A stretch of 64,000 nt of DNA from CAIQIA01 sp945861105 (lineage in GTDB: Bacteria > Cyanobacteriota > Cyanobacteriia > PCC-6307 > Cyanobiaceae): NCBI GenBank assembly GCA_947488815.1, contig CANLCC010000002.1, positions 1-64,000 of the forward strand, written 5' to 3'. The position numbers were made by a program, and so were the translations under genes. Position 1 is the stretch's first letter. Each line of letters starts with the position of its first letter. Of the stretch, positions 39,276 to 50,116 are shown piece by piece. The notes under the pieces were generated by a model. The model worked only from the letters and a program-made list of their open reading frames with translations. It made no database searches and was not told the DNA's origin.

Positions 39276-39506
39276 ATGGTCTCCAACGCCCTGAGCTGGG
39301 TCTGGTCCATCTCCGGAGTTCTGCTGATCATCTCGGTGCTGCTGCACAGCCCCAAGGGCGACGGCATGGGCGGCCTTGCCTCCAGCGGCAGCTCGATGTT
39401 CACAAGCGCTCGCAGCGCCGAGAACACCCTCAATCGCATCACCTGGACCCTGCTGTCCCTGTTCCTGGGGCTGGCGGTGGTGCTCAGCGCCCGCTGGCTG
39501 GGCTGA
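39276..39506 (+). CDS. secG: Preprotein translocase subunit SecG
   Basis: A 76-residue inner-membrane protein that supports SecYE/SecA export. Two hydrophobic segments, WVWSISGVLLIISVLL and ITWTLLSLFLGLAVVLSARW, flank the conserved cytoplasmic loop SPKGDGMGGLASSGSSMF. Length and loop match the cyanobacterial form. It lies 14 nt downstream of gpmI and 14 nt upstream of the KimA-like permease, so the three may share one transcript. Confidence 0.95.
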   Translation: MVSNALSWVWSISGVLLIISVLLHSPKGDGMGGLASSGSSMFTSARSAENTLNRITWTLLSLFLGLAVVLSARWLG

Positions 39507-39519
39507 GCCCCTTCACCCC

Positions 39520-41433
39520 ATGCCGACGCGCCGCCTCAACCGCCTTCTGATCGGCCTCAAACGGGGCCTGTTCGGTGCCCCCCTGCCCAGCAGCGCCCAT
39601 GCCGAGGAGCGGCTGACCAATCCCGAGGCCCTGGCGATCCTCAGCTCCGACGCCCTCTCCTCCGTGGCGTACGCCACCCAGGAGATCGTTCTGGTGCTGG
39701 GCATGGCCGGCGCCGCCGCCCTCGGTTACACCCTGCCGATCACCGGTCTGATCGTGCTGCTGATGGTGGTGGTGGGGCTCAGCTACCGCCAGACGATCAA
39801 GGCCTACCCCCTCGGGGGCGGTTCGTACCGGGTCTCCCACGACAACCTCTCACCGCTGGCCGGTCTGGCGGCCGGCGCCTCCCTGTCCCTCGACTACGTG
39901 CTCACCGTGGCGGTGAGCGTGGCCGCCGGCATCGCCGCCCTCACCTCCACCTTCCCGGGCCTCGACGTGGTGCGGGTGCCCCTGTGCCTGCTGGCGGTGC
40001 TGCTGCTGATGGGGGCGAACCTGCGGGGGGTGCGGTCCAGCGCCCAGGTGATGAGCCTGCCCACTTACCTGTTCATCGGTTCCATCGGGCTGCTGCTGGT
40101 GAGCGGTGTGGTCCAGCTGCTGCAGGGCAACCTGGCGGCGATGCCCCTGGCGGAGCAGCAGAGCCAGCTGCAGGCCGCTCTGGCCGTCAACAGCCATGGC
40201 CACATGGGCAGCTTCACCGCCATCGGTCCGGTGCTGCTGATGCGCGCCTTCAGCTCAGGATGCGCCGCCATGACCGGCATCGAGGCCATCAGCGACAGCG
40301 TCATGGCGTTCCGTCCGGTCGAATGGCGTAACGCCCGACGGGTGCTGGCCACGATGGTGACCCTGCTGGCGGCCATGTTCCTGGGCATCAGCCTGCTGGC
40401 CCACCACCTCGGCCTCGTGTACCGCGAAGACGGTCCGACGCTGCTCTATCAGATCGGCGAACGGGTCTACGGCCAGGGCCCCTTGCTACTGCTGCTGCAG
40501 CTCGGCACCCTGCTGATCCTGCTGCTGGCCGCCAACACCGCCTATGCCGACTTCCCCCGGCTCGCCGCCTTCCTCGCCCAGGATGGCTACATGCCCCGGC
40601 AGCTGGCCTCCCTGGGGGACCGGCTGGTGTTCAGCAACGGCATCCTGTCCCTCTCCCTGGCTGCGGCGGCATTGCTGGTGATCTTCGGCGGCAGCGTCAG
40701 CCGGCTCATTCCCCTCTACGCCGTCGGTGTGTTCACCAGCTTCACCCTGTCCCAGGCCGGCATGGTTGTGCACTGGTGGCGTGAGCGCAGCGGCGGCTGG
40801 CTGGGCAAGGCCGTGATGAATGGCGTGGGGGCGCTGGCCACCCTTGTGGTGACAGGGATTCTGCTGTTCAGCAAATTCCGCGAAGGGGCCTGGCTGATCG
40901 TGCTGGCCATCCCCCTGCTGGTGGGGCTGTTTCTCACGATCCACAACCATTACCGGTTGGTGGCGAAACGGTTGCGCCTGGCCCCCGATGTGCAGCTGAG
41001 CCTGCCACCGGCGCCGCCGAAAGGCACCGGCTCACCGGCGATCGTGCTCGTGGGCCAGCTGCACCGCGGCAGCTACGAGGCGGTGCGCTACGCCCACAGC
41101 ATCGCCAGTGAACTGGTGGCCGTTCATGTCGAACTGGGCCTCCAGGCCAGTGATCGTTTCGAACAGCAGTGGCAACGCCAGCTGCCCGATGTGCCCCTGG
41201 TGGTGCTGCACTCGCCCTACCGCTCCCTGGTGGCCCCCGTGCTGGAGTTCGTCGCCGAGTTCGAACGCACCCACCGCAAGGGGGCCAACCGGTTCTGCAC
41301 CGTGGTGCTGCCGGTCTTTGTGACCCGCCATCGCTGGGAAAACCTGCTGCATAACCAGTCCACCTACTTTCTGCGCAGCGCCCTGCGGGAGCAGGGCACC
41401 CGTGTGATCACCTCGGTGGGCTTCTACCTCTGA
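39520..41433 (+). CDS. APC-superfamily permease, KimA-like
   Basis: A 637-residue protein from ATG 39520 with about twelve membrane segments and a soluble C-terminal domain from about residue 500. Conserved points: LSSDALSSVAYATQEIVLVL in the first helix, KAYPLGGGSYRVSHDNLS, GIEAISDSVMAFRPVEWRNA, and NTAYADFPRLAAFLAQDGYM. These match the YdaO/KimA group, which in Bacillus is a high-affinity potassium importer regulated by cyclic di-AMP. The C-terminal part (IVLVGQLHRGSYEAVRYAHS) is a USP-like soluble domain. Potassium as substrate is inference from the family; other APC proteins move amino acids. Confidence 0.8.
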   Translation: MPTRRLNRLLIGLKRGLFGAPLPSSAHAEERLTNPEALAILSSDALSSVAYATQEIVLVLGMAGAAALGYTLPITGLIVLLMVVVGLSYRQTIKAYPLGGGSYRVSHDNLSPLAGLAAGASLSLDYVLTVAVSVAAGIAALTSTFPGLDVVRVPLCLLAVLLLMGANLRGVRSSAQVMSLPTYLFIGSIGLLLVSGVVQLLQGNLAAMPLAEQQSQLQAALAVNSHGHMGSFTAIGPVLLMRAFSSGCAAMTGIEAISDSVMAFRPVEWRNARRVLATMVTLLAAMFLGISLLAHHLGLVYREDGPTLLYQIGERVYGQGPLLLLLQLGTLLILLLAANTAYADFPRLAAFLAQDGYMPRQLASLGDRLVFSNGILSLSLAAAALLVIFGGSVSRLIPLYAVGVFTSFTLSQAGMVVHWWRERSGGWLGKAVMNGVGALATLVVTGILLFSKFREGAWLIVLAIPLLVGLFLTIHNHYRLVAKRLRLAPDVQLSLPPAPPKGTGSPAIVLVGQLHRGSYEAVRYAHSIASELVAVHVELGLQASDRFEQQWQRQLPDVPLVVLHSPYRSLVAPVLEFVAEFERTHRKGANRFCTVVLPVFVTRHRWENLLHNQSTYFLRSALREQGTRVITSVGFYL

Positions 41434-41520
41434 GGTGCCAGCCCCAGCGACGGTGCTGACGCCCGCTGCCCCCCGTTCCTACGGTCCGGGAACCCGATGC
41501 AGCAGGAGGGAAGGACGGCC

Positions 41521-42417
41521 ATGGGCAAGACGCACGGCAAAGGCAACGACAGCAAAGGCAACGGTCGCGGCGAGGGCGATGGCGATGGCCCCTCACGGCT
41601 GATGGATGACCTGGCCGGCGACAACGGTGGCACCAGCAGCCGACTGGACCGCAAGCTCTACGAAAAGGAGCTGGTGCGGCTGCAGATCGAACTGGTCAAG
41701 ATGCAGTACTGGATCAAGGCCACGGGTTTTCGACTGATCGTCCTGTTCGAAGGTCGCGATGCCGCCGGCAAGGGCGGCACGATCAAGCGCATCACCGAAC
41801 CCCTCAACCCCCGTGGCTGCCGGGTGGTCGCCCTGGGAACCCCCAGCGATCAACAGCGCAGCCAGTGGTACTTCCAGCGCTATGTCGAACATTTCCCAGC
41901 CGCTGGCGAGATGGTGCTGTTTGACCGCAGCTGGTACAACCGCGCCGGTGTCGAGCGAGTGATGAAGTTCTGCACACCCCAGCAGCTGCACGAATTCGAG
42001 CAGTCGTGTCCCGAATTCGAACGCATGCTGGTGCGCTCCGGCATCCTGCTGCTCAAGTACTGGTTCTCGGTCAGCGACCAGGAACAAGAGGCACGCTTTC
42101 AGTCGCGCATTGACGACCCGACCAGGCGCTGGAAACTGAGCCCGATGGACCTCGAATCGAGGGATCGCTGGGTCGAGTTCTCCCAGGCCAAGGATGAGAT
42201 GTTTGCCCACACCAACATCCCCGAAGCCCCCTGGTTCACGGTCGAAGCCGATGACAAGCGCCGGGCCCGACTCAACTGCATCCGCCATCTGCTCAGCAAG
42301 GTGCCCTACGAAGACATGACCCCGCCGGCCCTGAAGCTGCCCCCCCGCCGGAGTGGCAAACACCACGAAAGGCCGCCCATCAACGAACAGTTCTTTGTTC
42401 CCAACCGCTATCCCTGA
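41521..42417 (+). CDS. ppk2: Polyphosphate kinase 2
   Basis: Transfers phosphate between polyphosphate and nucleoside di- or monophosphates. The ATG at 41521 is preferred over one at 41497 because AGGAGG (41504-41509) and AAGGA (41511-41515) lie just in front of it. It has 298 residues. After a charged Gly/Lys/Asp-rich tail, the domain shows Walker A FEGRDAAGKGGTIKRI, PSDQQRSQWYFQRYVEHFP, the Walker B/lid MVLFDRSWYNRAGVERVM, and WKLSPMDLESRDRWVEF. Single-domain class I layout. It faces groEL with a terminator in between. Confidence 0.93.
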   Translation: MGKTHGKGNDSKGNGRGEGDGDGPSRLMDDLAGDNGGTSSRLDRKLYEKELVRLQIELVKMQYWIKATGFRLIVLFEGRDAAGKGGTIKRITEPLNPRGCRVVALGTPSDQQRSQWYFQRYVEHFPAAGEMVLFDRSWYNRAGVERVMKFCTPQQLHEFEQSCPEFERMLVRSGILLLKYWFSVSDQEQEARFQSRIDDPTRRWKLSPMDLESRDRWVEFSQAKDEMFAHTNIPEAPWFTVEADDKRRARLNCIRHLLSKVPYEDMTPPALKLPPRRSGKHHERPPINEQFFVPNRYP

Positions 42418-42418
42418 C

Positions 42419-42446
42419 AAAAAAAGGGAGGGCCGAAGCCCTCCCT
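42419..42446 (-). terminator. Rho-independent terminator of groES-groEL
   Basis: On the minus strand AGGGAGGGC, loop TTCG, GCCCTCCCT is a perfect 9-bp stem with a UUCG tetraloop, followed by seven T. It lies 46 nt after the groEL stop. It is also palindromic for the convergent ppk2 transcript, which meets it immediately after its stop, but without a T-run on that strand. Confidence 0.9.
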
Positions 42447-42492
42447 GACTGGGATCTTGAGAATGGACTCAGACTGTTGATCTGCGACGAGA

Positions 42493-44133
<1,641 letters not shown>

Positions 44134-44207
44134 GGGAGGGAATCAGGAAGACAGGACGGGGAATCGGCCCGCCGCCGTGGCGGCAGGGCTTCAGGGGAGG
44201 GGAAGCG

Positions 44208-44519
44208 TCAGCTGACGACAGCGAGGATGTCCTTCTCGCTCAGCAGCACGAATTCCTCACCGCCGAGCTTGATGTCGGTGCCGGCGTACTTGGAATAGAG
44301 CACCTTGTCGCCGACGCTCACCTCGGGGGCCTGGCGGGTGCCGTCGTCGTTGCGCTTGCCGGGACCCACCTGGACGACTTCACCGACCTGGGGCTTTTCC
44401 TGGGCCGTGTCGGGCAGCAGGATGCCGCCGGCGGTGCGCTCGTCGGAAGCGGACACCTTGATGAAAACGCGATCACCGAGGGGTTTAACGGTGGACACGC
44501 TGAGGGATACAGCAGCCAT
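44208..44519 (-). CDS. groES: Co-chaperonin GroES
   Basis: The 103-residue lid of the GroEL chamber. Motifs: VKPLGDRVFIKVSASDERTA, the mobile loop TAGGILLPDTAQEKPQVGEV, VGPGKRNDDGTR, and VGDKVLYSKYAGTDIKLGGE, ending in EKDILAVV. It is the first gene of the groESL operon. A CIRCE element and a probable promoter lie 55-110 nt upstream, indicating HrcA repression. Confidence 0.97.
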   Translation of the reverse strand: MAAVSLSVSTVKPLGDRVFIKVSASDERTAGGILLPDTAQEKPQVGEVVQVGPGKRNDDGTRQAPEVSVGDKVLYSKYAGTDIKLGGEEFVLLSEKDILAVVS

Positions 44520-44574
44520 GACGTCTGGTTCGATCTCAGAGCTTGGGATGGTCGACGGGCGTGGGTGAGCGCTT

Positions 44575-44601
44575 TTGGCACTCTCGGCCGTCGAGTGCCA
44601 A
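44575..44601. promoter_or_regulatory. CIRCE operator (HrcA binding site)
   Basis: TTGGCACTC, nine spacer bases, GAGTGCCAA: a perfect 9-9-9 inverted repeat of the CIRCE type (consensus TTAGCACTC-N9-GAGTGCTAA, one symmetrical change). It lies 56 nt upstream of groES, next to the predicted -10 box, where HrcA binding would block transcription. Confidence 0.95.
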
Positions 44602-44629
44602 CTTACAGCCGTGCCGGGTCGTGTCGCAA
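44602..44629 (-). promoter_or_regulatory. Probable sigma-70-type promoter of groESL
   Basis: On the minus strand TTGCGA (44629-44624), 16 nt, then TGTAAG (44607-44602), four of six matches to each consensus box. The -10 box abuts the CIRCE repeat, so the start site should lie inside the operator, as in other HrcA-controlled operons. Found by eye only. Confidence 0.5.
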
Positions 44630-44746
44630 TCGGGACGGCTGGGCGGTTCCCCGTACCGACCGGGGGCGCACCCCGGGGGGGAGCCGGTTGGGTGGTAAGT
44701 TTTCACGGCCCGAAAGGCCTGCCCTTTCGCCCCAACGCTTTTCACC

Positions 44747-46213
<1,467 letters not shown>

Positions 46214-46245
46214 TCCCCCGCCCCAGTCCCTGAGCCTCTACCACC

Positions 46246-46656
46246 ATGCCCCTCACCCTGCGGGTGCTCTGCCCCGACCAGAGCGTCTTCGACGGTCCCG
46301 CCGACGAAGTGATCCTGCCCAGCACCACCGGCCAGCTCGGGGTGCTTCCCGGCCACGTGTCCCTGCTCACAGCCCTTGATGTGGGCGTTCTGCGCCTGCG
46401 CGAAGGCAACCGCTGGTCGGCCATCGCCCTCATGGGCGGTTTCGCCGAAGTGGAAGCCGACGAGATCAGTGTTCTCGTCAACGGCGCTGTGGCCGGCACG
46501 GCCATCGACGCCAACGAAGCCCAGCGCCAGCTGGAAACCGCCCAACAGAAGGCGGCTGGCTTCGAAGGTCAGCCCAGCAGCACCGAGAAGCTGCTGGCCC
46601 AGCAGGAGCTGCTCAAGGCCCGGGCCCGGCTCCAGGCCACCAAGGCCAACGGCTGA
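46246..46656 (+). CDS. atpC: ATP synthase epsilon subunit
   Basis: A 136-residue subunit that couples the rotor to F1 and can inhibit ATP hydrolysis. The N-terminal beta-sandwich begins LTLRVLCPDQSVFDGPADEV, then PGHVSLLTALDVGVLRLREG. The C-terminal helical hairpin is IDANEAQRQLETAQQKAAGF followed by LLKARARLQATKA. It lies 32 nt after atpD and ends in a hairpin terminator. In chloroplast nomenclature this is atpE. Confidence 0.96.
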   Translation: MPLTLRVLCPDQSVFDGPADEVILPSTTGQLGVLPGHVSLLTALDVGVLRLREGNRWSAIALMGGFAEVEADEISVLVNGAVAGTAIDANEAQRQLETAQQKAAGFEGQPSSTEKLLAQQELLKARARLQATKANG

Positions 46657-46707
46657 GCCTGGCGGGGGGCAGTCTCTGCCTCCCTCGCCCTTGCATCGCT
46701 GCAAATC

Positions 46708-46740
46708 AAAGCCCCGGCCCCTTGCGGGGTCCGGGGCTTT
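46708..46740 (+). terminator. Hairpin terminator after atpC
   Basis: AAAGCCCCGG-CCCC-TTGC-GGGG-T-CCGGGGCTTT forms a 10-bp stem with an inner 4-bp stem (one bulged T). It starts 51 nt after the atpC stop. The T-run is short on both strands, so it may act bidirectionally, also for the convergent PSRP-3 gene. Confidence 0.75.
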
Positions 46741-46788
46741 CTGGTGGCCGGAAGCTCTGGTGCTTGGGGCTTCTGGGGCCCGCAGCCC

Positions 46789-47259
46789 TCAGGCGGTCCC
46801 GCAGAAGGTGACCTCGGGGAACTTGAGCTTGGCCTCATCGAGGCTCTTGCCCTTGCCTTCCTCCTGCCAGAAGTTGATCACCTCGGTGGCCTTGTTGAGG
46901 ATCTCGACCCGTTCGTTTTCGGTGATCCAGCTCTTGGCCTCCAGCACCCCCTTGAGGGTTTCCCAGGCATCCTCCCGGGGCCAGAAGAAGTAGGCCGTGA
47001 GCGGGCTGGGACCACCGCCGACGATCTGATCGACCGCCAGGGCGACGTTGTCGGGCAGCCAGAGGATCTTGAGCAGGAAACGGCCCTCATCGGCCTTGGG
47101 GGTGTAGCCCGAGGGGACCCCGTCGGCATCGATGGTGGCGGTGGCCAGCACAGCACTGGCGCTCTTCATGCCCGTGGGGCGGGGGGCCGGTGCGGCTCCG
47201 GCGGTCTCGCCGGCGTCGGTGTCAAGGAGGTCGGAATCGACGGCGGCGGTCTCGGTCAC
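46789..47259 (-). CDS. Ribosomal protein PSRP-3 (Ycf65-like)
   Basis: Plastid/cyanobacteria-specific small-subunit ribosomal protein (cS23). GTG 47259 gives 156 residues; TTG 47289 and ATG 47169 are alternatives. The N-terminal 40 residues are an Ala/Asp/Thr/Pro-rich extension of low complexity. The conserved domain begins GRFLLKILWLPDNVALAVDQ, then VGGGPSPLTAYFFWPREDAW and SWITENERVEILNKATEVIN, ending WQEEGKGKSLDEAKLKFPEV. The family occurs only in cyanobacteria and plastids, which supports the host assignment. It faces atpC tail to tail. Confidence 0.9.
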   Translation of the reverse strand: MTETAAVDSDLLDTDAGETAGAAPAPRPTGMKSASAVLATATIDADGVPSGYTPKADEGRFLLKILWLPDNVALAVDQIVGGGPSPLTAYFFWPREDAWETLKGVLEAKSWITENERVEILNKATEVINFWQEEGKGKSLDEAKLKFPEVTFCGTA

Positions 47260-47347
47260 AGGGCTCGTCTCGGCAGGACTCTGGGGCAAGGGGTTCAGCC
47301 TGGCACGGCAGGCAAACGACTAACCTACCAGCCGCCTTTTCTGCCCC

Positions 47348-48010
47348 ATGGCCCTGCGGCTGCTGCTCGATTCTGCTGCAGCCCCCGCATGGCAGGCCTG
47401 GCTGCCCAGCGGCCTCTTCCGCGGGGTGACCACCAATCCCACCCTGCTGCGTCAGGCCGGTGTGCCCTGTGAGCCCGGGGCCCTGGCCGATCTCTGCCGC
47501 CGCGCCCGCGACCTGGGCTGCCAGGAACTGCATCTGCAGGCCTGGGGGGCCGAGGCCGGCAGCCTGCTCGACTGCGGCCAGCGGCTGGCGGCCCTCGACC
47601 CGGGCCTGGTGCGCGTCAAGCTGCCCATCGACCGGGCCGGCGCCGACGCCGGCCGGCGACTGGTGGCCGCCGGGGTGCCGGTGACCTTCACCGCCGCCTA
47701 CGAGGCCTCCCAGGTGCTGATCGCCGCGGCCCTGGGCGCCACCGACATCGCTCCCTACCTGGGCCGGATCCAGGACCAGGGGCGCGATGGCCTGGCGGAA
47801 CTGACCGCCATGCAGCGCTGCCTCGACGGTCTGGGCTCCTCCCTGCGGCTGCTGGTGGCCAGCCTGCGCCAGCCCCACGACCTCGTGGCCCTCGCCGGCG
47901 TCGGGATCGACAGTTTCACCCTCGCGCCGTCGCTGGCCGATCGCCTCTTCGCCTGCGCCGCCACCGAGGAGGCCGCCGCCGTGTTTCTGGCCGATGCCCT
48001 CGCCCCATGA
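47348..48010 (+). CDS. Transaldolase / fructose-6-phosphate aldolase-like protein
   Basis: A 220-residue single-domain class I aldolase of the small transaldolase (TalC/FSA) group. Motifs: GLFRGVTTNPTLLRQAG near residue 25, the Schiff-base lysine in LVRVKLPIDRAG (about residue 86), VPVTFTAAYEASQVLIAAAL, and GATDIAPYLGRIQDQGRDGL. The sequence is shorter in its C-terminal helices than TalB-type enzymes. Whether it acts as transaldolase or as aldolase cannot be told. It overlaps the HAD gene by 4 nt (ATGA). Confidence 0.85.
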   Translation: MALRLLLDSAAAPAWQAWLPSGLFRGVTTNPTLLRQAGVPCEPGALADLCRRARDLGCQELHLQAWGAEAGSLLDCGQRLAALDPGLVRVKLPIDRAGADAGRRLVAAGVPVTFTAAYEASQVLIAAALGATDIAPYLGRIQDQGRDGLAELTAMQRCLDGLGSSLRLLVASLRQPHDLVALAGVGIDSFTLAPSLADRLFACAATEEAAAVFLADALAP

Positions 48011-48801
48011 CCGCTGCCCCCTCAGCCCTGCTGCTGTTCGACATCGACGGCGTCATCCGTGACGTGGGGGGCAGCTACCGGCGGGCGATCGCAGCGACGG
48101 TGCAGCACTTCGGCGGCCCCCGGCCCGACCTCGACGCCATCGACAGCCTCAAGGCCGAAGGCTGCTGGAACAACGACTGGGAAGCGTCCCACGAACTGCT
48201 GCGCCGCAGCGGCATCGCCCCCCTGCCGACCTTTGCGGCGGTGGTGGAGGTGTTCAACGGCTTCTACTTCGGCGGTGATCCCGACGGTGACCCCGGCCAG
48301 TGGCAGGGCTTCATCGGCGGCGAACCCCTGCTGGTGCAGGCCGACTTCTTTGCAGACCTGAGCGCGGCGGGGCTGGCCTGGGGCTTCGTGAGCGGCGCCG
48401 AACCCCCCTCGGCCCGGTTTGTGCTCGAGGCCCGCCTCGGCCTGGCGGCCCCCCCCCTGATCGCCATGGGCGATGCCCCAGACAAGCCCGACCCCACCGG
48501 CCTGCTGCGGCTGGCGGCGCAGCTGGAGGGGAACCGCGGCCCCCTGCCCCTGGCCTACGTGGGCGACACCGTCGCCGATGTGCTCACGGTCGTGCACGCC
48601 CGCAGGGCCGAACCCGGGCGGCCCCTGCGGGCCATCGGCGTGCTGCCGCCCCACCGGGGCGCCGAAGGACCAGCGGGGGCCTACGGCAACCGGCTGCGGG
48701 CCGCCGGGGCCGACCTGGTGCTCACCAGCGTCACCGATCTCGACCCCACCGCCCTGGCCGCCGCCCTCAGCGGCTGCGCTCCATGGCCTCCGGCTGCTTG
48801 A
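48007..48801 (+). CDS. HAD-superfamily IA hydrolase (TIGR01548-like)
   Basis: A 264-residue HAD phosphatase-like protein. The nucleophile motif LLFDIDGVIRDVGGSYRRAI (residues 9-28) is the signature of the subfamily IA group TIGR01548. EGCWNNDWEASHELLRR belongs to the helical cap. AWGFVSGAEPPSARFVLEAR supplies motif II, with PDKPDPTGLLRLA (motif III lysine) and LAYVGDTVADVLTV (motif IV acidic pair) following. The substrate is unknown. It is translationally coupled to the transaldolase-like gene, suggesting sugar-phosphate metabolism. The 3' end overlaps pepP by 35 nt. Confidence 0.88.
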   Translation: MTAAPSALLLFDIDGVIRDVGGSYRRAIAATVQHFGGPRPDLDAIDSLKAEGCWNNDWEASHELLRRSGIAPLPTFAAVVEVFNGFYFGGDPDGDPGQWQGFIGGEPLLVQADFFADLSAAGLAWGFVSGAEPPSARFVLEARLGLAAPPLIAMGDAPDKPDPTGLLRLAAQLEGNRGPLPLAYVGDTVADVLTVVHARRAEPGRPLRAIGVLPPHRGAEGPAGAYGNRLRAAGADLVLTSVTDLDPTALAAALSGCAPWPPAA

Positions 48802-50083
48802 GGGCCGCCGCGGTGAGCACCTCGGCCCCGTCGTCGGTCACGGCCACATCGTCTTCGATGCGGATGCCGATCCCCTTCCAGCGATCCTCGATGGCGGGCT
48901 GGCCGTCGGGCACCGGCAGCCGATCACTCACATACAGCCCCGGTTCGACGGTGAGCACCATGCCGGGCTGCAGCGCCACGGGATGCTCGCCCAGCCGGTA
49001 GGCGCCGACGTCGTGCACATCCAGACCCAGCCAGTGGCCTGTGCGATGCATGTACAGATGCCGGTAGGCCCCCTGCTCGATGACGCCGTCGACACTGCCC
49101 GCCAGCAGCCCCAGCTCCAGCAGCCCCTCCACCAGCACCCGCACGGCGGTGGCATGGACCTCCTCGGCGGTGCCCCCCGGCCGCACCATCGCAAGGGCCG
49201 CCAGCTGCGCCGCCAGCACCAGGTCGTAGAGGGCCCGCTGCTCACCGCTGAACCGGCCGTTCACCGGAAAGGTGCGGGTGATGTCGCCGTTGTAGTGGTC
49301 GTCGAGGCTGCAGCCGGCATCGATCAGCAGCAGGTCGCCATCGCGCAGGGGGGCGTTGTTGGCCGTGTAGTGGAGGATGCAGGCGTTGTCGCCGCCGGCG
49401 ACGATCGAGGGATAGGCGAAACCGCGGGTGCCGCTGGCCAGAAAGTGGTGGTCGAGTTCGGCCCGCACATCGGCCTCGTTGAGGCCGGGCCGCACCATGG
49501 CGCGCACCCGTTCGTGGGCAGCGGCGCTGATCGCCGCCGCCAGCCGCAGCCGCTCCAGCTCGTCCGGATCCTTCACCAGACGCATCGCATGCAGCAGCGG
49601 GCAGGGGGCCACCAACCGGTCGGCACCGCCGCCGCGGCGGGGGGCCCGGTCGAGCTGATCGGCCCAGAGCCGCAGCACCAGCGGTTCCAGATGAGGATGG
49701 CGACCCACCCGGAAGCAGATCCCCTCGGCCCCCTGCAGGTAACCGGGCAGCAGCGACTCCAGCTCGTCGAGGGGATGGGCCAGGTCGGCACCGAACTGCC
49801 GCACGGCCCCTTCCGTCCCCCAGCGGAAGCCATCCCAGACCTCGGCCAGGGGATCCTTGGCCGGCACGAACAGCACGAACGGCGTCTCAGGGCAGTGGGG
49901 CAGCAGCAGCGCCACGGCACCGGGCTCATCACAGCCGGTCAGGTACCAGAAATCACTGTCCTGACGGAACGGAAACTCGACATCGGCGTGGTGCCGCTGG
50001 GGCACCGCCGCGGGGATGATGGCCGCCAGGCCCCCCAGGGCCTCTAGGAAACGGCGGCGGCGGTGGTCGTACGAGATCGGCAC
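48767..50083 (-). CDS. pepP: Xaa-Pro aminopeptidase (aminopeptidase P)
   Basis: Dimanganese peptidase removing N-terminal residues before proline, 438 residues. The N-terminal domain (VEFPFRQDSDFWYLTGCDEP) is typical of PepP. Metal ligands are visible in order: LLLIDAGCSLDDHYNGDITR (two aspartates), HRTGHWLGLDVHD (histidine), MVLTVEPGLYVSD (glutamate), and GIGIRIEDDVAVT (glutamate). No export signal, so cytoplasmic. It overlaps the HAD gene convergently by 35 nt and is divergent from the CNNM gene. Confidence 0.94.
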   Translation of the reverse strand: MPISYDHRRRRFLEALGGLAAIIPAAVPQRHHADVEFPFRQDSDFWYLTGCDEPGAVALLLPHCPETPFVLFVPAKDPLAEVWDGFRWGTEGAVRQFGADLAHPLDELESLLPGYLQGAEGICFRVGRHPHLEPLVLRLWADQLDRAPRRGGGADRLVAPCPLLHAMRLVKDPDELERLRLAAAISAAAHERVRAMVRPGLNEADVRAELDHHFLASGTRGFAYPSIVAGGDNACILHYTANNAPLRDGDLLLIDAGCSLDDHYNGDITRTFPVNGRFSGEQRALYDLVLAAQLAALAMVRPGGTAEEVHATAVRVLVEGLLELGLLAGSVDGVIEQGAYRHLYMHRTGHWLGLDVHDVGAYRLGEHPVALQPGMVLTVEPGLYVSDRLPVPDGQPAIEDRWKGIGIRIEDDVAVTDDGAEVLTAAALKQPEAMERSR

Positions 50084-50116
50084 AGGCTCTGTCGTGGCCG
50101 CCCTGAGGCGGTTTAA

